19,365 nt of DNA from JACJWR01 sp964627505 (GTDB lineage Bacteria; Actinomycetota; Actinomycetes; S36-B12; UBA10799). The notes beneath the pieces are model-generated. The model did no database searches and was not told where the DNA came from. It was given only the letters and a program-made list of their open reading frames with translations. Below are positions 8,278 to 14,950 of the stretch, in pieces. The position numbers and the translations under genes are program-made. Location of the stretch: positions 1-19,365 of the forward strand of contig CAZVKB010000048.1 in the NCBI GenBank assembly GCA_964627505.1. The letters are read 5' to 3'. The stretch's first letter is position 1. Every line of letters starts with the position of its first letter.

Positions 8278-8713
8278 CGCGACGGGTGTGCCGCCGAATT
8301 CCTACAACCCACTCGCATGGTTTGTCGGCGAACCCGAGATCGGACCCGGCACGTGGATTGGGCCTTACTGCCTGATCGATGGTTCCGGGGGCCTCACGAT
8401 TGGGCAAGGGTGTGACATCTCGGCAGGCGTGCACATCTACACCCATTCCTCGGCGCGCCGCTGTGTGTCTGACCGCCGCGTGCCGATCGAGCGAGCACCG
8501 GTGCGGATCGGGGATAGCACTTTTCTCGGAGCAAACGCTGTAGTCCTGATGGGCACCACAATCGGCAACCACTGTATTGTGGGCGCTGGTTCTGTGGTGA
8601 CTTCCGACATCCCCGACAACTGTGTCGCAGTCGGAGTTCCAGCACGGGTGGTGGGGTGTGTGGATCCCACCGACGGAAGCACTTACACGCAAATGAAGGA
8701 GCCCCACCCATGA
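8249..8713 (+). CDS. Left-handed beta-helix acyl/acetyltransferase (WbbJ/LpxA-like)
   Basis: This is a hexapeptide-repeat transferase of about 154 residues that probably puts an acetyl group from acetyl-CoA on a sugar. The repeat pattern is clear: GEPEIGPGTWIGPYCLIDGSG, LTIGQGCDISAGVHI, then a loop with YTHSS, VRIGDSTFLGANAVVLMGTTIGNHCIVGAGSVVTSDIP and a closing VGVPARVVG. The start is uncertain. GTG 8249 has GGGAG nine bases upstream and overlaps the epimerase by 29 bases. GTG 8288 is closer to where the fold begins (PPNSYNPLAW) but lacks a good ribosome site. The frame is open much further back inside the epimerase gene, but that part is only a shadow. The stop overlaps the aminotransferase start as ATGA. 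It is a second acetyltransferase alongside the WbpD-like one at 10883, so one may be for an amino group and the other for a hydroxyl group; that split is a guess. Confidence 0.88.
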   Translation: MIPLPRESANATGVPPNSYNPLAWFVGEPEIGPGTWIGPYCLIDGSGGLTIGQGCDISAGVHIYTHSSARRCVSDRRVPIERAPVRIGDSTFLGANAVVLMGTTIGNHCIVGAGSVVTSDIPDNCVAVGVPARVVGCVDPTDGSTYTQMKEPHP

Positions 8714-9783
8714 TCCCAGCTGCACAGCCGCTGATCGGTGATGACGAGCGCGCCGCAGTGGATGCCGTACTGCGCTCCGGCGGCTTGGCGCAAGGCCCAA
8801 AAGTGGCGCAGTTCGAGACCGAGTTCGCCGGAATTGTCGACGGGCGTTCGTGCGTGGCCGTGAATTCTGGCACCTCGGCATTAATCCTGGCGCTGAAGGC
8901 GGTAGGAATCGGGCCGGGAGACGAGGTGATCGTGCCGTCATTCACTTTCGCTGCCACCGCCAACTCAGTGGTGCTTGCCGGCGCCACGCCGGTATTCGTT
9001 GACATCAGCCCGGACACGTTTTGCCTTGACCCTGCCGCTGTGCTCGCCGCTGTTACTCCCCGGACCGCCGCGCTATTACCCGTTCACCTCTACGGCCATC
9101 CGGCAGACATGCCGGGTTTGGCGGAGGTGGCCGATCGCCACAATCTGGCGATCATCGAGGATGCCGCCCAAGCGCACGAGGCCGCCCTGGATGGCACTCC
9201 AGTGGGTGCCTTCGGGGATGCCGCAGCCTTCTCGTTTTATCCCACCAAAAACATGACCTCCGGGGAGGGCGGAATGGTGGTCACCCGTGATGACGCCGCT
9301 GCCCGCACCGTGCGGCTGCTGCGCAACCAAGGCATGGAACAGCGGTACCGCAACGAGATCGTCGGATACAACATGCGCATGACTGACATCCATGCAGCCA
9401 TAGGCATCGTTCAACTCGCCCGCTTGCATGGTTGGAACCAGCGCCGTCGGGTGATTGCGGCTTTCTACGACCAGCACCTCGAGGGCGTCACCACGCCAGT
9501 GGTGCGCGAAGGCGCGCGCCACGTCTATCACCAGTACACGGTGTTGGTGGAGACAGACCGCGACGCCTTCGCCGCCGACCTGTCCCAGCGTGGGGTGGGC
9601 TCCGGGGTGTACTACCCCACACCAGTCCACCAACTTCCATCCTTCGGGCTGGATCTGGAGCTGCCCGTCACCCGTCGCAGCGCCGATCACGTATTGTCGC
9701 TGCCTGTTCACCCAGGCCTCACCGATAACCAAGTGGCAACCGTGGTCGAGGCGGTCAACGCGAGCGCAAAGGCAGGATCATGA
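8710..9783 (+). CDS. DegT-family sugar aminotransferase, WbpE-like
   Basis: This PLP-dependent enzyme is predicted to form a 3-amino sugar nucleotide from the keto-sugar made by the neighbouring oxidoreductase. The 357-residue protein shows IPAAQPLIGDDERAAV at the N-terminus, AVNSGTSALILAL (50-62), GDEVIVPSFTFAATANSV (70-87), IIEDAAQAHEA (148-158) with the PLP aspartate, and the Schiff-base lysine Lys180 in FYPTKNMTSGEGG. GYNMRMTDIHAAIG follows, as usual in this family. The ATG at 8710 is fixed by GAAGGAG at 8695-8701, eight bases upstream. It shares ATGA with the preceding gene and ATGA with the following one. Directly followed by a Gfo/Idh oxidoreductase and a WbpD-like acetyltransferase, it fits the WbpE step of 2,3-diacetamido uronic acid synthesis. 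The family is certain; the WbpE role rests on context. Confidence 0.93.
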   Translation: MIPAAQPLIGDDERAAVDAVLRSGGLAQGPKVAQFETEFAGIVDGRSCVAVNSGTSALILALKAVGIGPGDEVIVPSFTFAATANSVVLAGATPVFVDISPDTFCLDPAAVLAAVTPRTAALLPVHLYGHPADMPGLAEVADRHNLAIIEDAAQAHEAALDGTPVGAFGDAAAFSFYPTKNMTSGEGGMVVTRDDAAARTVRLLRNQGMEQRYRNEIVGYNMRMTDIHAAIGIVQLARLHGWNQRRRVIAAFYDQHLEGVTTPVVREGARHVYHQYTVLVETDRDAFAADLSQRGVGSGVYYPTPVHQLPSFGLDLELPVTRRSADHVLSLPVHPGLTDNQVATVVEAVNASAKAGS

Positions 9784-10883
9784 GCACAACACTGCGGGCC
9801 GGGCTCATCGGCATGGGCTCCATGGGCGCGAATCACGCCCGGATCCTCTCGTCGCTGCCCGGCGTCACCCTCGTGGGTATCGCCGACCCAGCACGTGCTG
9901 ACGGGCCCACAGGTAATTCCGCCATCAGTGGTGGTCGGCCGTCCGGCGCCCAACGCACACCGACGCCCCCAGCACCGGTGGTAGCGGGAGTCGACGAATT
10001 GCTTGAGTTGGGCATCGACTATGCCGTGGTCGCCAGCCCGACCTCCACCCATCTGCCGATTGGCCTCGCCCTCGCGTCAGCAGGCGTGCATGCCCTGATC
10101 GAGAAGCCGGTAGCCCCAAATCCGGCCGATGCCCAGGCTCTTTTCCACGCGTTTGCCAGTGCCGGCCTCGTGGGGGCCGTTGGGCACATTGAGCGCTTCA
10201 ACAGTGCACTGCGCGCGGCGCGTCAGCGGGTCATGGACGGCGAACTCGGCGAACTCTATCAAGTGACCACAAGGCGCCAGAGCCCGTTTCCGGCACGGAT
10301 CGCCGACGTCGGCGTGATCATGGATCTCGCCACCCACGACATCGACATCACCCGTTGGCTCACCGGCGTGGATTACTACAGCGTTGCCGCCCTCACTGCC
10401 CACAAATCCGGACGAGACCACGAGGACCTCGTGGCGTGCGTGGCCACTCTGCAGGACGGCCTCGTCGCCACTCACTTGGTCAACTGGCTCACACCAGTGA
10501 AAGAGCGTGTGGTCACGATCACCGGGGAACAGGGCTCGTTTATCATCGACCTACTTACCGCCGACCTGACCTACTGTGAAAATGGTGTGGTGGACAATGA
10601 GTGGCCGGAAATGGCCCGATTCCGGGGGGTGTCGGAAGGCAACATCACTCGATTCGCCATCTCGAAGCCGGAGCCCCTTCGCGCCGAGCATGAAGCTTTC
10701 CGAGACGCTGTGCTCGGCCAAACGGATGCCATTGTGACCCTTCAGGACGGACTCCACGCGGTGCTCGTCGCCACTGCTTTGCAAAAATCTGCGGTTTCCA
10801 GGGAGACGGTCCACGTCGAAACTGCTGCCGCTGCGAATGCGCCCGCAAGACCCAGCACAGCCTCAGCGGAAGTGCTGGCCTGA
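9780..10883 (+). CDS. Gfo/Idh/MocA-family NAD(P)-dependent oxidoreductase, WbpB-like
   Basis: This is predicted to oxidise C3 of a UDP-N-acetylglucosaminuronic acid to a keto-sugar for the aminotransferase. The 367-residue protein has the Rossmann motif GLIGMGSMGANHARIL (8-23), the acidic IADP (34-37), SPTSTH (86-91), the family EKP motif (108-110) and the substrate-site DLATHDIDI (182-190) with His186 and Asp187. Between IADP and VDELL lies an unusual Gly/Ser/Pro/Thr-rich stretch (about residues 38-68), where relatives have a helix and a short strand. The C-terminus has an extra Ala-rich tail of about 20 residues. The start shares ATGA with the aminotransferase stop, and its stop shares one base with the acetyltransferase start (TGATG). 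The family is certain. The exact substrate is inferred from the flanking WbpE-like and WbpD-like genes. Confidence 0.92.
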   Translation: MSTTLRAGLIGMGSMGANHARILSSLPGVTLVGIADPARADGPTGNSAISGGRPSGAQRTPTPPAPVVAGVDELLELGIDYAVVASPTSTHLPIGLALASAGVHALIEKPVAPNPADAQALFHAFASAGLVGAVGHIERFNSALRAARQRVMDGELGELYQVTTRRQSPFPARIADVGVIMDLATHDIDITRWLTGVDYYSVAALTAHKSGRDHEDLVACVATLQDGLVATHLVNWLTPVKERVVTITGEQGSFIIDLLTADLTYCENGVVDNEWPEMARFRGVSEGNITRFAISKPEPLRAEHEAFRDAVLGQTDAIVTLQDGLHAVLVATALQKSAVSRETVHVETAAAANAPARPSTASAEVLA

Positions 10884-11518
10884 TGCAGTCCCCGCACGGA
10901 CCAGCCATCCACCACACAGCCCGGGTTGATGCAAGCGCGCAGATCGACCCTGAGGCCACCATCGGTGCTGACAGTGCCATTTGGCAACTCACCCACATTC
11001 GCTCCGGGGCTCGATTGGGCTCTGGGTGCGTTGTCGGCCGGGGTGCCTACATTGGTCCGGACGTACAGGTCGGTGATAACTGTAAAATCCAGAATTATGC
11101 CCTTGTCTATGAGCCGGCGCGGTTAGGCGCTGGGGTCTTCATCGGTCCGGCTGTGGTGTTGACCAACGACCAATATCCACGAGCGATCAATCCTGATGGC
11201 AGCCAAAAACTCGCAGACGACTGGGAACTTGTGGGTGTGACTATCGACGAGGGTGCCGCGATTGGGGCGCGCGCAGTGTGTGTGGCACCCTTACACATCG
11301 GAGCTTGGTCCATGGTGGCGGCTGGCACAGTGGTGATTCACGATGTGCCAGCGTTCGCGCTGGTCGCCGGTACCCCAGGCAAGCGGATTGGCTGGATTGG
11401 CCGAAGCGGTCGGCGACTCGTCGCCGTGGGAGAGGGCCGCTGGCGCTGCCCGAGCACGGGTGAGGAGTACCAAGAAGACGGTGATGGCCTGCAGTTGGCC
11501 GCTCAACCAACTGCTTGA
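10883..11518 (+). CDS. WbpD-like UDP-amino-sugar N-acetyltransferase (left-handed beta-helix)
   Basis: This 211-residue hexapeptide-repeat enzyme is predicted to acetylate the 3-amino group of UDP-2-acetamido-3-amino-uronic acid, using acetyl-CoA. It begins with IHHTARVDASAQIDPEATIG and continues through IWQLTHIRSGARLG, GRGAYIGPDVQVGDNCKIQNYALVYE and GVFIGPAVVLTNDQYPRAI. The KIQN...VYE...GVFIGP...TND..PR order is the signature of the WbpD-type group. The C-terminal part (GWIGRSGRRL, then WRCPSTGEEY at 187-196) is an added segment often seen in these enzymes. It is the last gene of the overlapping operon and starts one base before the previous stop ends. A convergent glycosyltransferase begins 63 bases later. 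Confidence in the family is high and in the WbpD role fairly high, because the three-gene order matches. Confidence 0.93.
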   Translation: MQSPHGPAIHHTARVDASAQIDPEATIGADSAIWQLTHIRSGARLGSGCVVGRGAYIGPDVQVGDNCKIQNYALVYEPARLGAGVFIGPAVVLTNDQYPRAINPDGSQKLADDWELVGVTIDEGAAIGARAVCVAPLHIGAWSMVAAGTVVIHDVPAFALVAGTPGKRIGWIGRSGRRLVAVGEGRWRCPSTGEEYQEDGDGLQLAAQPTA

Positions 11519-11581
11519 TCTCTGAACCTGGGCACGGGTGGAGTTTTCTGCTAGCGCCAAAGCGCCCCCCCGGATCGATCG

Positions 11582-12514
11582 TCAGTCTGGTGTGGCCTGA
11601 ATGTCGAGCACCATCGCTTGGATCAGTAAATAGAAACCGCTCATGAATGGCACCACACTCAAAATGGTGGTGCCGGCGCTGGGACTGTCGCCTCCGATCG
11701 CAATCGAGGCGGTCCACGCACCCACAGCCAACCCCAAAACAGTGAACAGAATCCCAGTTACGAGCATCACAGCGATTGGTGAGAACGACCACAAAAAGTA
11801 CTTGAACCACACCCGACGCCAAAAACCTATGAACATTTGCCAAAAGATCCGCGGCACTTCAGTGGACAACCGGATTGTGGAAACTTCACTGCCGTATCGC
11901 GCTGGAATATTGACATCGGTGGCGCGCACATTGGCAATGTTGAGCCAAACGAGAAGGTCATTTTCAAACTGGTAGCGCCGGGCTACCCGGTCCAGCGGCA
12001 CCATCTGCAAGGACTCGCGCGTGACGGCGGTGTACCCATTTTGCGGGTCTACGATGTTCCAGTAGCCCGAAGACGCCTTGTTGAGAAACGTCATCAGCAT
12101 GTTGCCCACTACCCGATGGGCTGGCATCCCGCCGGTGCCCCCAGTGGCGTAAAACCGGTTCCCTTTGGTGAATCCGTAACCGTCGATCACGATGGGCGCC
12201 AGTAGTCGTGGGAGTTCCTCGGGGTCCATCTGATTGTCACCGGCCATCACCACCATGATGTCCGCGCCTCGCTCCATTGCGCGCTTGTGGCCCGTGATGA
12301 TCGCCCCACCAACTCCTTGATTGCTCTCAAGGCGAACTACCTCGATGCGTTCATCCGGCACGGACCTAGCCGCTTCACTGGTGCCGTCGGCACTACAGTC
12401 ATCAACCACCACTACGTCATCGACGAAGTCGGGGATCCCGCGCAAAGTCTCGGCGATCAACCGCTCCTCTTGATAGGCGGGCACCACCACCGCAATTCGC
12501 TGTCCGTCATACAT
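11582..12514 (-). CDS. GT2 glycosyltransferase with two C-terminal membrane helices (DPM1-like)
   Basis: This 310-residue family GT2 enzyme is likely to transfer a sugar to polyprenyl phosphate or to a lipid-linked glycan. Visible motifs are IAVVVPAYQEERLI (7-20), VVVDDCSADGT (35-45), SNQGVGGAIITGHKRAMERGADI (64-86), the metal-binding region MAGDNQMDPEELP (90-102), then TKGNRF and DPQNGYTAV. Two hydrophobic helices close the protein (about 230-255 and 283-306). The ATG at 12514 has AGGCGG a few bases upstream. It is on the reverse strand, convergent with the sugar operon and divergent from the minor pilin operon, so it has its own promoter. It differs clearly from the GT2 at 6288 (GAGDNQMD-type rather than DLQEP), so the cluster carries two distinct GT2 activities. 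Acceptor and sugar are unknown. Confidence 0.9.
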   Translation of the reverse strand: MYDGQRIAVVVPAYQEERLIAETLRGIPDFVDDVVVVDDCSADGTSEAARSVPDERIEVVRLESNQGVGGAIITGHKRAMERGADIMVVMAGDNQMDPEELPRLLAPIVIDGYGFTKGNRFYATGGTGGMPAHRVVGNMLMTFLNKASSGYWNIVDPQNGYTAVTRESLQMVPLDRVARRYQFENDLLVWLNIANVRATDVNIPARYGSEVSTIRLSTEVPRIFWQMFIGFWRRVWFKYFLWSFSPIAVMLVTGILFTVLGLAVGAWTASIAIGGDSPSAGTTILSVVPFMSGFYLLIQAMVLDIQATPD

Positions 12515-12666
12515 ACCGCCTGACCCTACTCTGTCCGACTCCTGCCCCCACGTCGCATCTGGTCGCCAAATTCTTTGTCCTCGCTCGTTGCAGCCTGAGG
12601 TAAACTCGCCGCAAGCGCTCGCCGCTGCACTTCAGCCATGATCAACCTTCGACCGAAAACATAATT
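12515..12666. promoter_or_regulatory. Divergent promoter region of the minor pilin operon
   Basis: This 152-base gap must hold the promoters of the reverse-strand glycosyltransferase and the forward minor pilin operon. On the forward strand TAAACT at 12601-12606 resembles a -10 box, but the best upstream match (TTGTCC at 12575-12580) is 20 bases away, too far for a standard promoter. An eight-codon reading frame (12638-12664, MINLRPKT) ends two bases before the minor pilin ATG. Neither start has a clear ribosome binding site. Confidence 0.35.
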
Positions 12667-14292
12667 ATGAGCCCAACGCGCGCGGTGCGACGCCGACAGG
12701 CGTCCGACGGCGGCTTCACCTTGATTGAAGTCGTCGCCGCGATGGGCATTGCCATGTTTGTGCTGTCCGCACTCTTGATGGCCAGCATTTCCGCGGTGAA
12801 AGCTGCGGTGTCGGCGCGGGTGGATCAGCAGGCAGGGGACCTGCTGACAAAGACCCTCGAGGACACCCGTTCGCTGGATTTCGGTGCGATCGCCATGTCC
12901 TCTGCGGACATTGTGAGCGACCCCACCATCAGCGGCACCGTTGGCAGCACGTCCACACCGCCGGTCTGGACAGTTCCCAATGGAGTCGGCCCAGAGAATG
13001 TGGTGTACGCCAACACTGGTTCGATCACCCCGCACATCACCACGATCACCGTGAACTCCAACAACATTGAATACACCCTCAAGCGGTACGTCACCCAGGT
13101 GCCCGGCGACGTCTCGCGGCGCGTGACGGTGATCGTGGAATGGAACGTCAACAACCAACCCCGCTCGCGCACCGCCTCCACGGTGATTGTCGAGTCACGA
13201 CGCGGGCTGCCGCTGCCCAACTACGTGGTGTCCACCGGCGGTGCGGGGGTGACGGCGGTCAATCCCGGTGGCATCATCCAAATCCCGTTCATCATCAAAA
13301 ATCTCGGCGCGCGCGACTCGTTGGAACTGCGCGCCATCGTCGACTCGCTGCCGATGAATGGCTGGGTGTTCTACCCAGACGCCACATGCGCCGGCGGGCT
13401 CACGCCGGGGGAGTTCCCCACTGCGCTGCCGATGTCCGGCGGGGTATATGTCACCGGCGAGCTCTACCCAGACAGCACCTCCTGCTACGTTGCCACTTAC
13501 ACCACCACAACCGCGACGTCCTTCGGGGTAGTGATTCAGGCGACGAGCACCAAGCAACCAAGTGCGGAGTCTGCGGTGATGGTGCTGTCCACAGTCATGG
13601 TCACGGTGGCCGACGGTGTGGTGAGCGCGACGCCCACCCCAACGTCCACAGACACCGCCACACCCACCCCGGACCCAAGCACCACCATCACCTGCGCGAC
13701 TCCCAACCCCGCGTTGGCTGCCCCCGGTGGCTTCACCATGCATGGCTTCACGCTGCTGAATAGCCCAGCCGGCGACACCACCACCATTCCGGTGAACCCG
13801 ATGGAACGCGATGGTTGCGTGGTGCAGAGCACCAGCCATGCCTACTCCACGAACATCAACGGTGACACCGGCCGGCTGGTGGTTTCGGGGGGAGACACCA
13901 ACACCGGCGGTGGCGCGACGGTAGCCGAATGGCGCTGGCTGGCTCCCACAATCACCCAGATCGAGGGTCCGGCAGCAGTGAAGTTCAACTACAAGTGCAG
14001 CGGCTTGAGTTCCACGGCCCAAATTGCGCTGGGTAGTTGGAATCAGACGGCATCCTCGGGACAGTGGACGTCACAGGTCTCGGTCACCGACACCCTGAGC
14101 TGCACTGGCGGGTGGGCCACCAAACAGGTGGCCTTGACCGCGCCCAACTTTTCATTGCGCAGCAAGAACGGTTCCGGCGCTGTACCGATCTACTTGTCAC
14201 TGCGCTTCGCGGTCACCTCAGGTGTGGATGTGCGGCTCAACTATGACGAACCGTCCGCCCCCAGCACATTGTTTGTGGGGACCAACCCATGA
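12667..14292 (+). CDS. Large modular minor prepilin (PilV position)
   Basis: This is a prepilin with a very large C-terminal part, probably a minor pilin at the fibre tip. The leader ends ASDGG, followed by FTLIEVVAAMGIAM, giving a cut after Gly16 with mature Phe+1 and Glu+5 (Glu21). The hydrophobic helix runs to about residue 45 and continues as a heptad-like amphipathic helix to about 75. Beyond it lie a beta-rich region with an Ig-like stretch (about 190-310; NPGGIIQIPFIIKNLG), a Thr/Pro linker (322-341), and a second beta-rich domain of about 200 residues with paired cysteines. At 541 residues it is several times the length of an ordinary minor pilin. It begins an operon: its stop overlaps the next prepilin's ATG (14289-14292). 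The prepilin identity is secure. That the C-terminal domains bind a surface or ligand is inferred from the modular layout. Confidence 0.88.
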   Translation: MSPTRAVRRRQASDGGFTLIEVVAAMGIAMFVLSALLMASISAVKAAVSARVDQQAGDLLTKTLEDTRSLDFGAIAMSSADIVSDPTISGTVGSTSTPPVWTVPNGVGPENVVYANTGSITPHITTITVNSNNIEYTLKRYVTQVPGDVSRRVTVIVEWNVNNQPRSRTASTVIVESRRGLPLPNYVVSTGGAGVTAVNPGGIIQIPFIIKNLGARDSLELRAIVDSLPMNGWVFYPDATCAGGLTPGEFPTALPMSGGVYVTGELYPDSTSCYVATYTTTTATSFGVVIQATSTKQPSAESAVMVLSTVMVTVADGVVSATPTPTSTDTATPTPDPSTTITCATPNPALAAPGGFTMHGFTLLNSPAGDTTTIPVNPMERDGCVVQSTSHAYSTNINGDTGRLVVSGGDTNTGGGATVAEWRWLAPTITQIEGPAAVKFNYKCSGLSSTAQIALGSWNQTASSGQWTSQVSVTDTLSCTGGWATKQVALTAPNFSLRSKNGSGAVPIYLSLRFAVTSGVDVRLNYDEPSAPSTLFVGTNP

Positions 14293-14933
14293 GCGGCCAC
14301 GGCCGCACATTGCGGACCCGCTTCCGTCGCAGGTTGGCGCACGCGCGCGCGAACTGGGATGCGGGCCTCACCCTGATCGAGTTGACGGTCACCATCTCGC
14401 TGATCAGCGTGTTGGGCAGCGTGATGCTCTACGGCGTGATCAACAATTCCCAGTTGCACCGCTTGGCAGCCGACGAAAGCACCGGCCTCGCGGACGTCAA
14501 GACGGTGGTGGAGCGCCTCGGTCGTGACATTCGCTCGGCACGCAGCGTCTACCCGGGAGCCACCACCTCCGAACTCGTCCTGTGGATTGACCTCAACTCG
14601 GACTACCTGATCAGCGACGATGAGATCATCACCTGGCAACTCATCCAGGAGACCGAAGGTGGCGAGCAGTACAACGTGATCCGGCAAACTGAGGGCGGCG
14701 ACCCCAAGGTGCAGGCCCGGACCCTGGTCAGCGATATTGCGTTCTGCTATTGGACGCAAAGTGCGGTGCCAAACCAATCCGCCTGCCCCGGCAGCATGGC
14801 CACCCCGTTGAGTGTCGAAGACGCCGCGGCTGTCCGCCTCGTGACCACGACCACCACCTACGACGCGCTCACCAACACGGGCACCGAGCAGCGACAGATG
14901 TCGTTTTCCAGTCGTCTGCGCAACGTGGATTGA
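14289..14933 (+). CDS. Minor prepilin, PilW-like
   Basis: This 214-residue prepilin has a basic leader (1-26) ending WDAG, followed by LTLIELTVTISLISVLGSVML. The predicted cut is after Gly26. The mature protein then starts with Leu rather than the usual Phe, but the conserved Glu+5 (Glu31) is kept. The long helix continues through DESTGLADVKTVVERLGRDIRSARSVY, a segment very typical of PilW/GspJ-type minor pilins. The globular part contains two cysteines about a dozen residues apart (FCYWTQ... and ...ACPGS), likely a disulfide. It overlaps the preceding minor pilin as ATGA and is followed 17 bases later by the next gene, so it is translated as one unit with them. Its likely role is in the tip or initiation complex of the pilus. 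Confidence 0.87.
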   Translation: MSGHGRTLRTRFRRRLAHARANWDAGLTLIELTVTISLISVLGSVMLYGVINNSQLHRLAADESTGLADVKTVVERLGRDIRSARSVYPGATTSELVLWIDLNSDYLISDDEIITWQLIQETEGGEQYNVIRQTEGGDPKVQARTLVSDIAFCYWTQSAVPNQSACPGSMATPLSVEDAAAVRLVTTTTTYDALTNTGTEQRQMSFSSRLRNVD

Positions 14934-14950
14934 GGGAGGCGGTGACCCTG

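Noticed and set aside
13195..14022. Reverse-strand open frame of 275 codons inside the modular minor pilin
   Set aside because: Gly/His/Arg-rich composition without any family motif; it is a high-GC shadow of a well-supported forward gene.
14750..14950. N-terminal extension of the PilX-like gene into the PilW-like gene
   Set aside because: The extra residues are an out-of-frame reading of the previous gene, and GGGAGG just before 14951 marks the real start.
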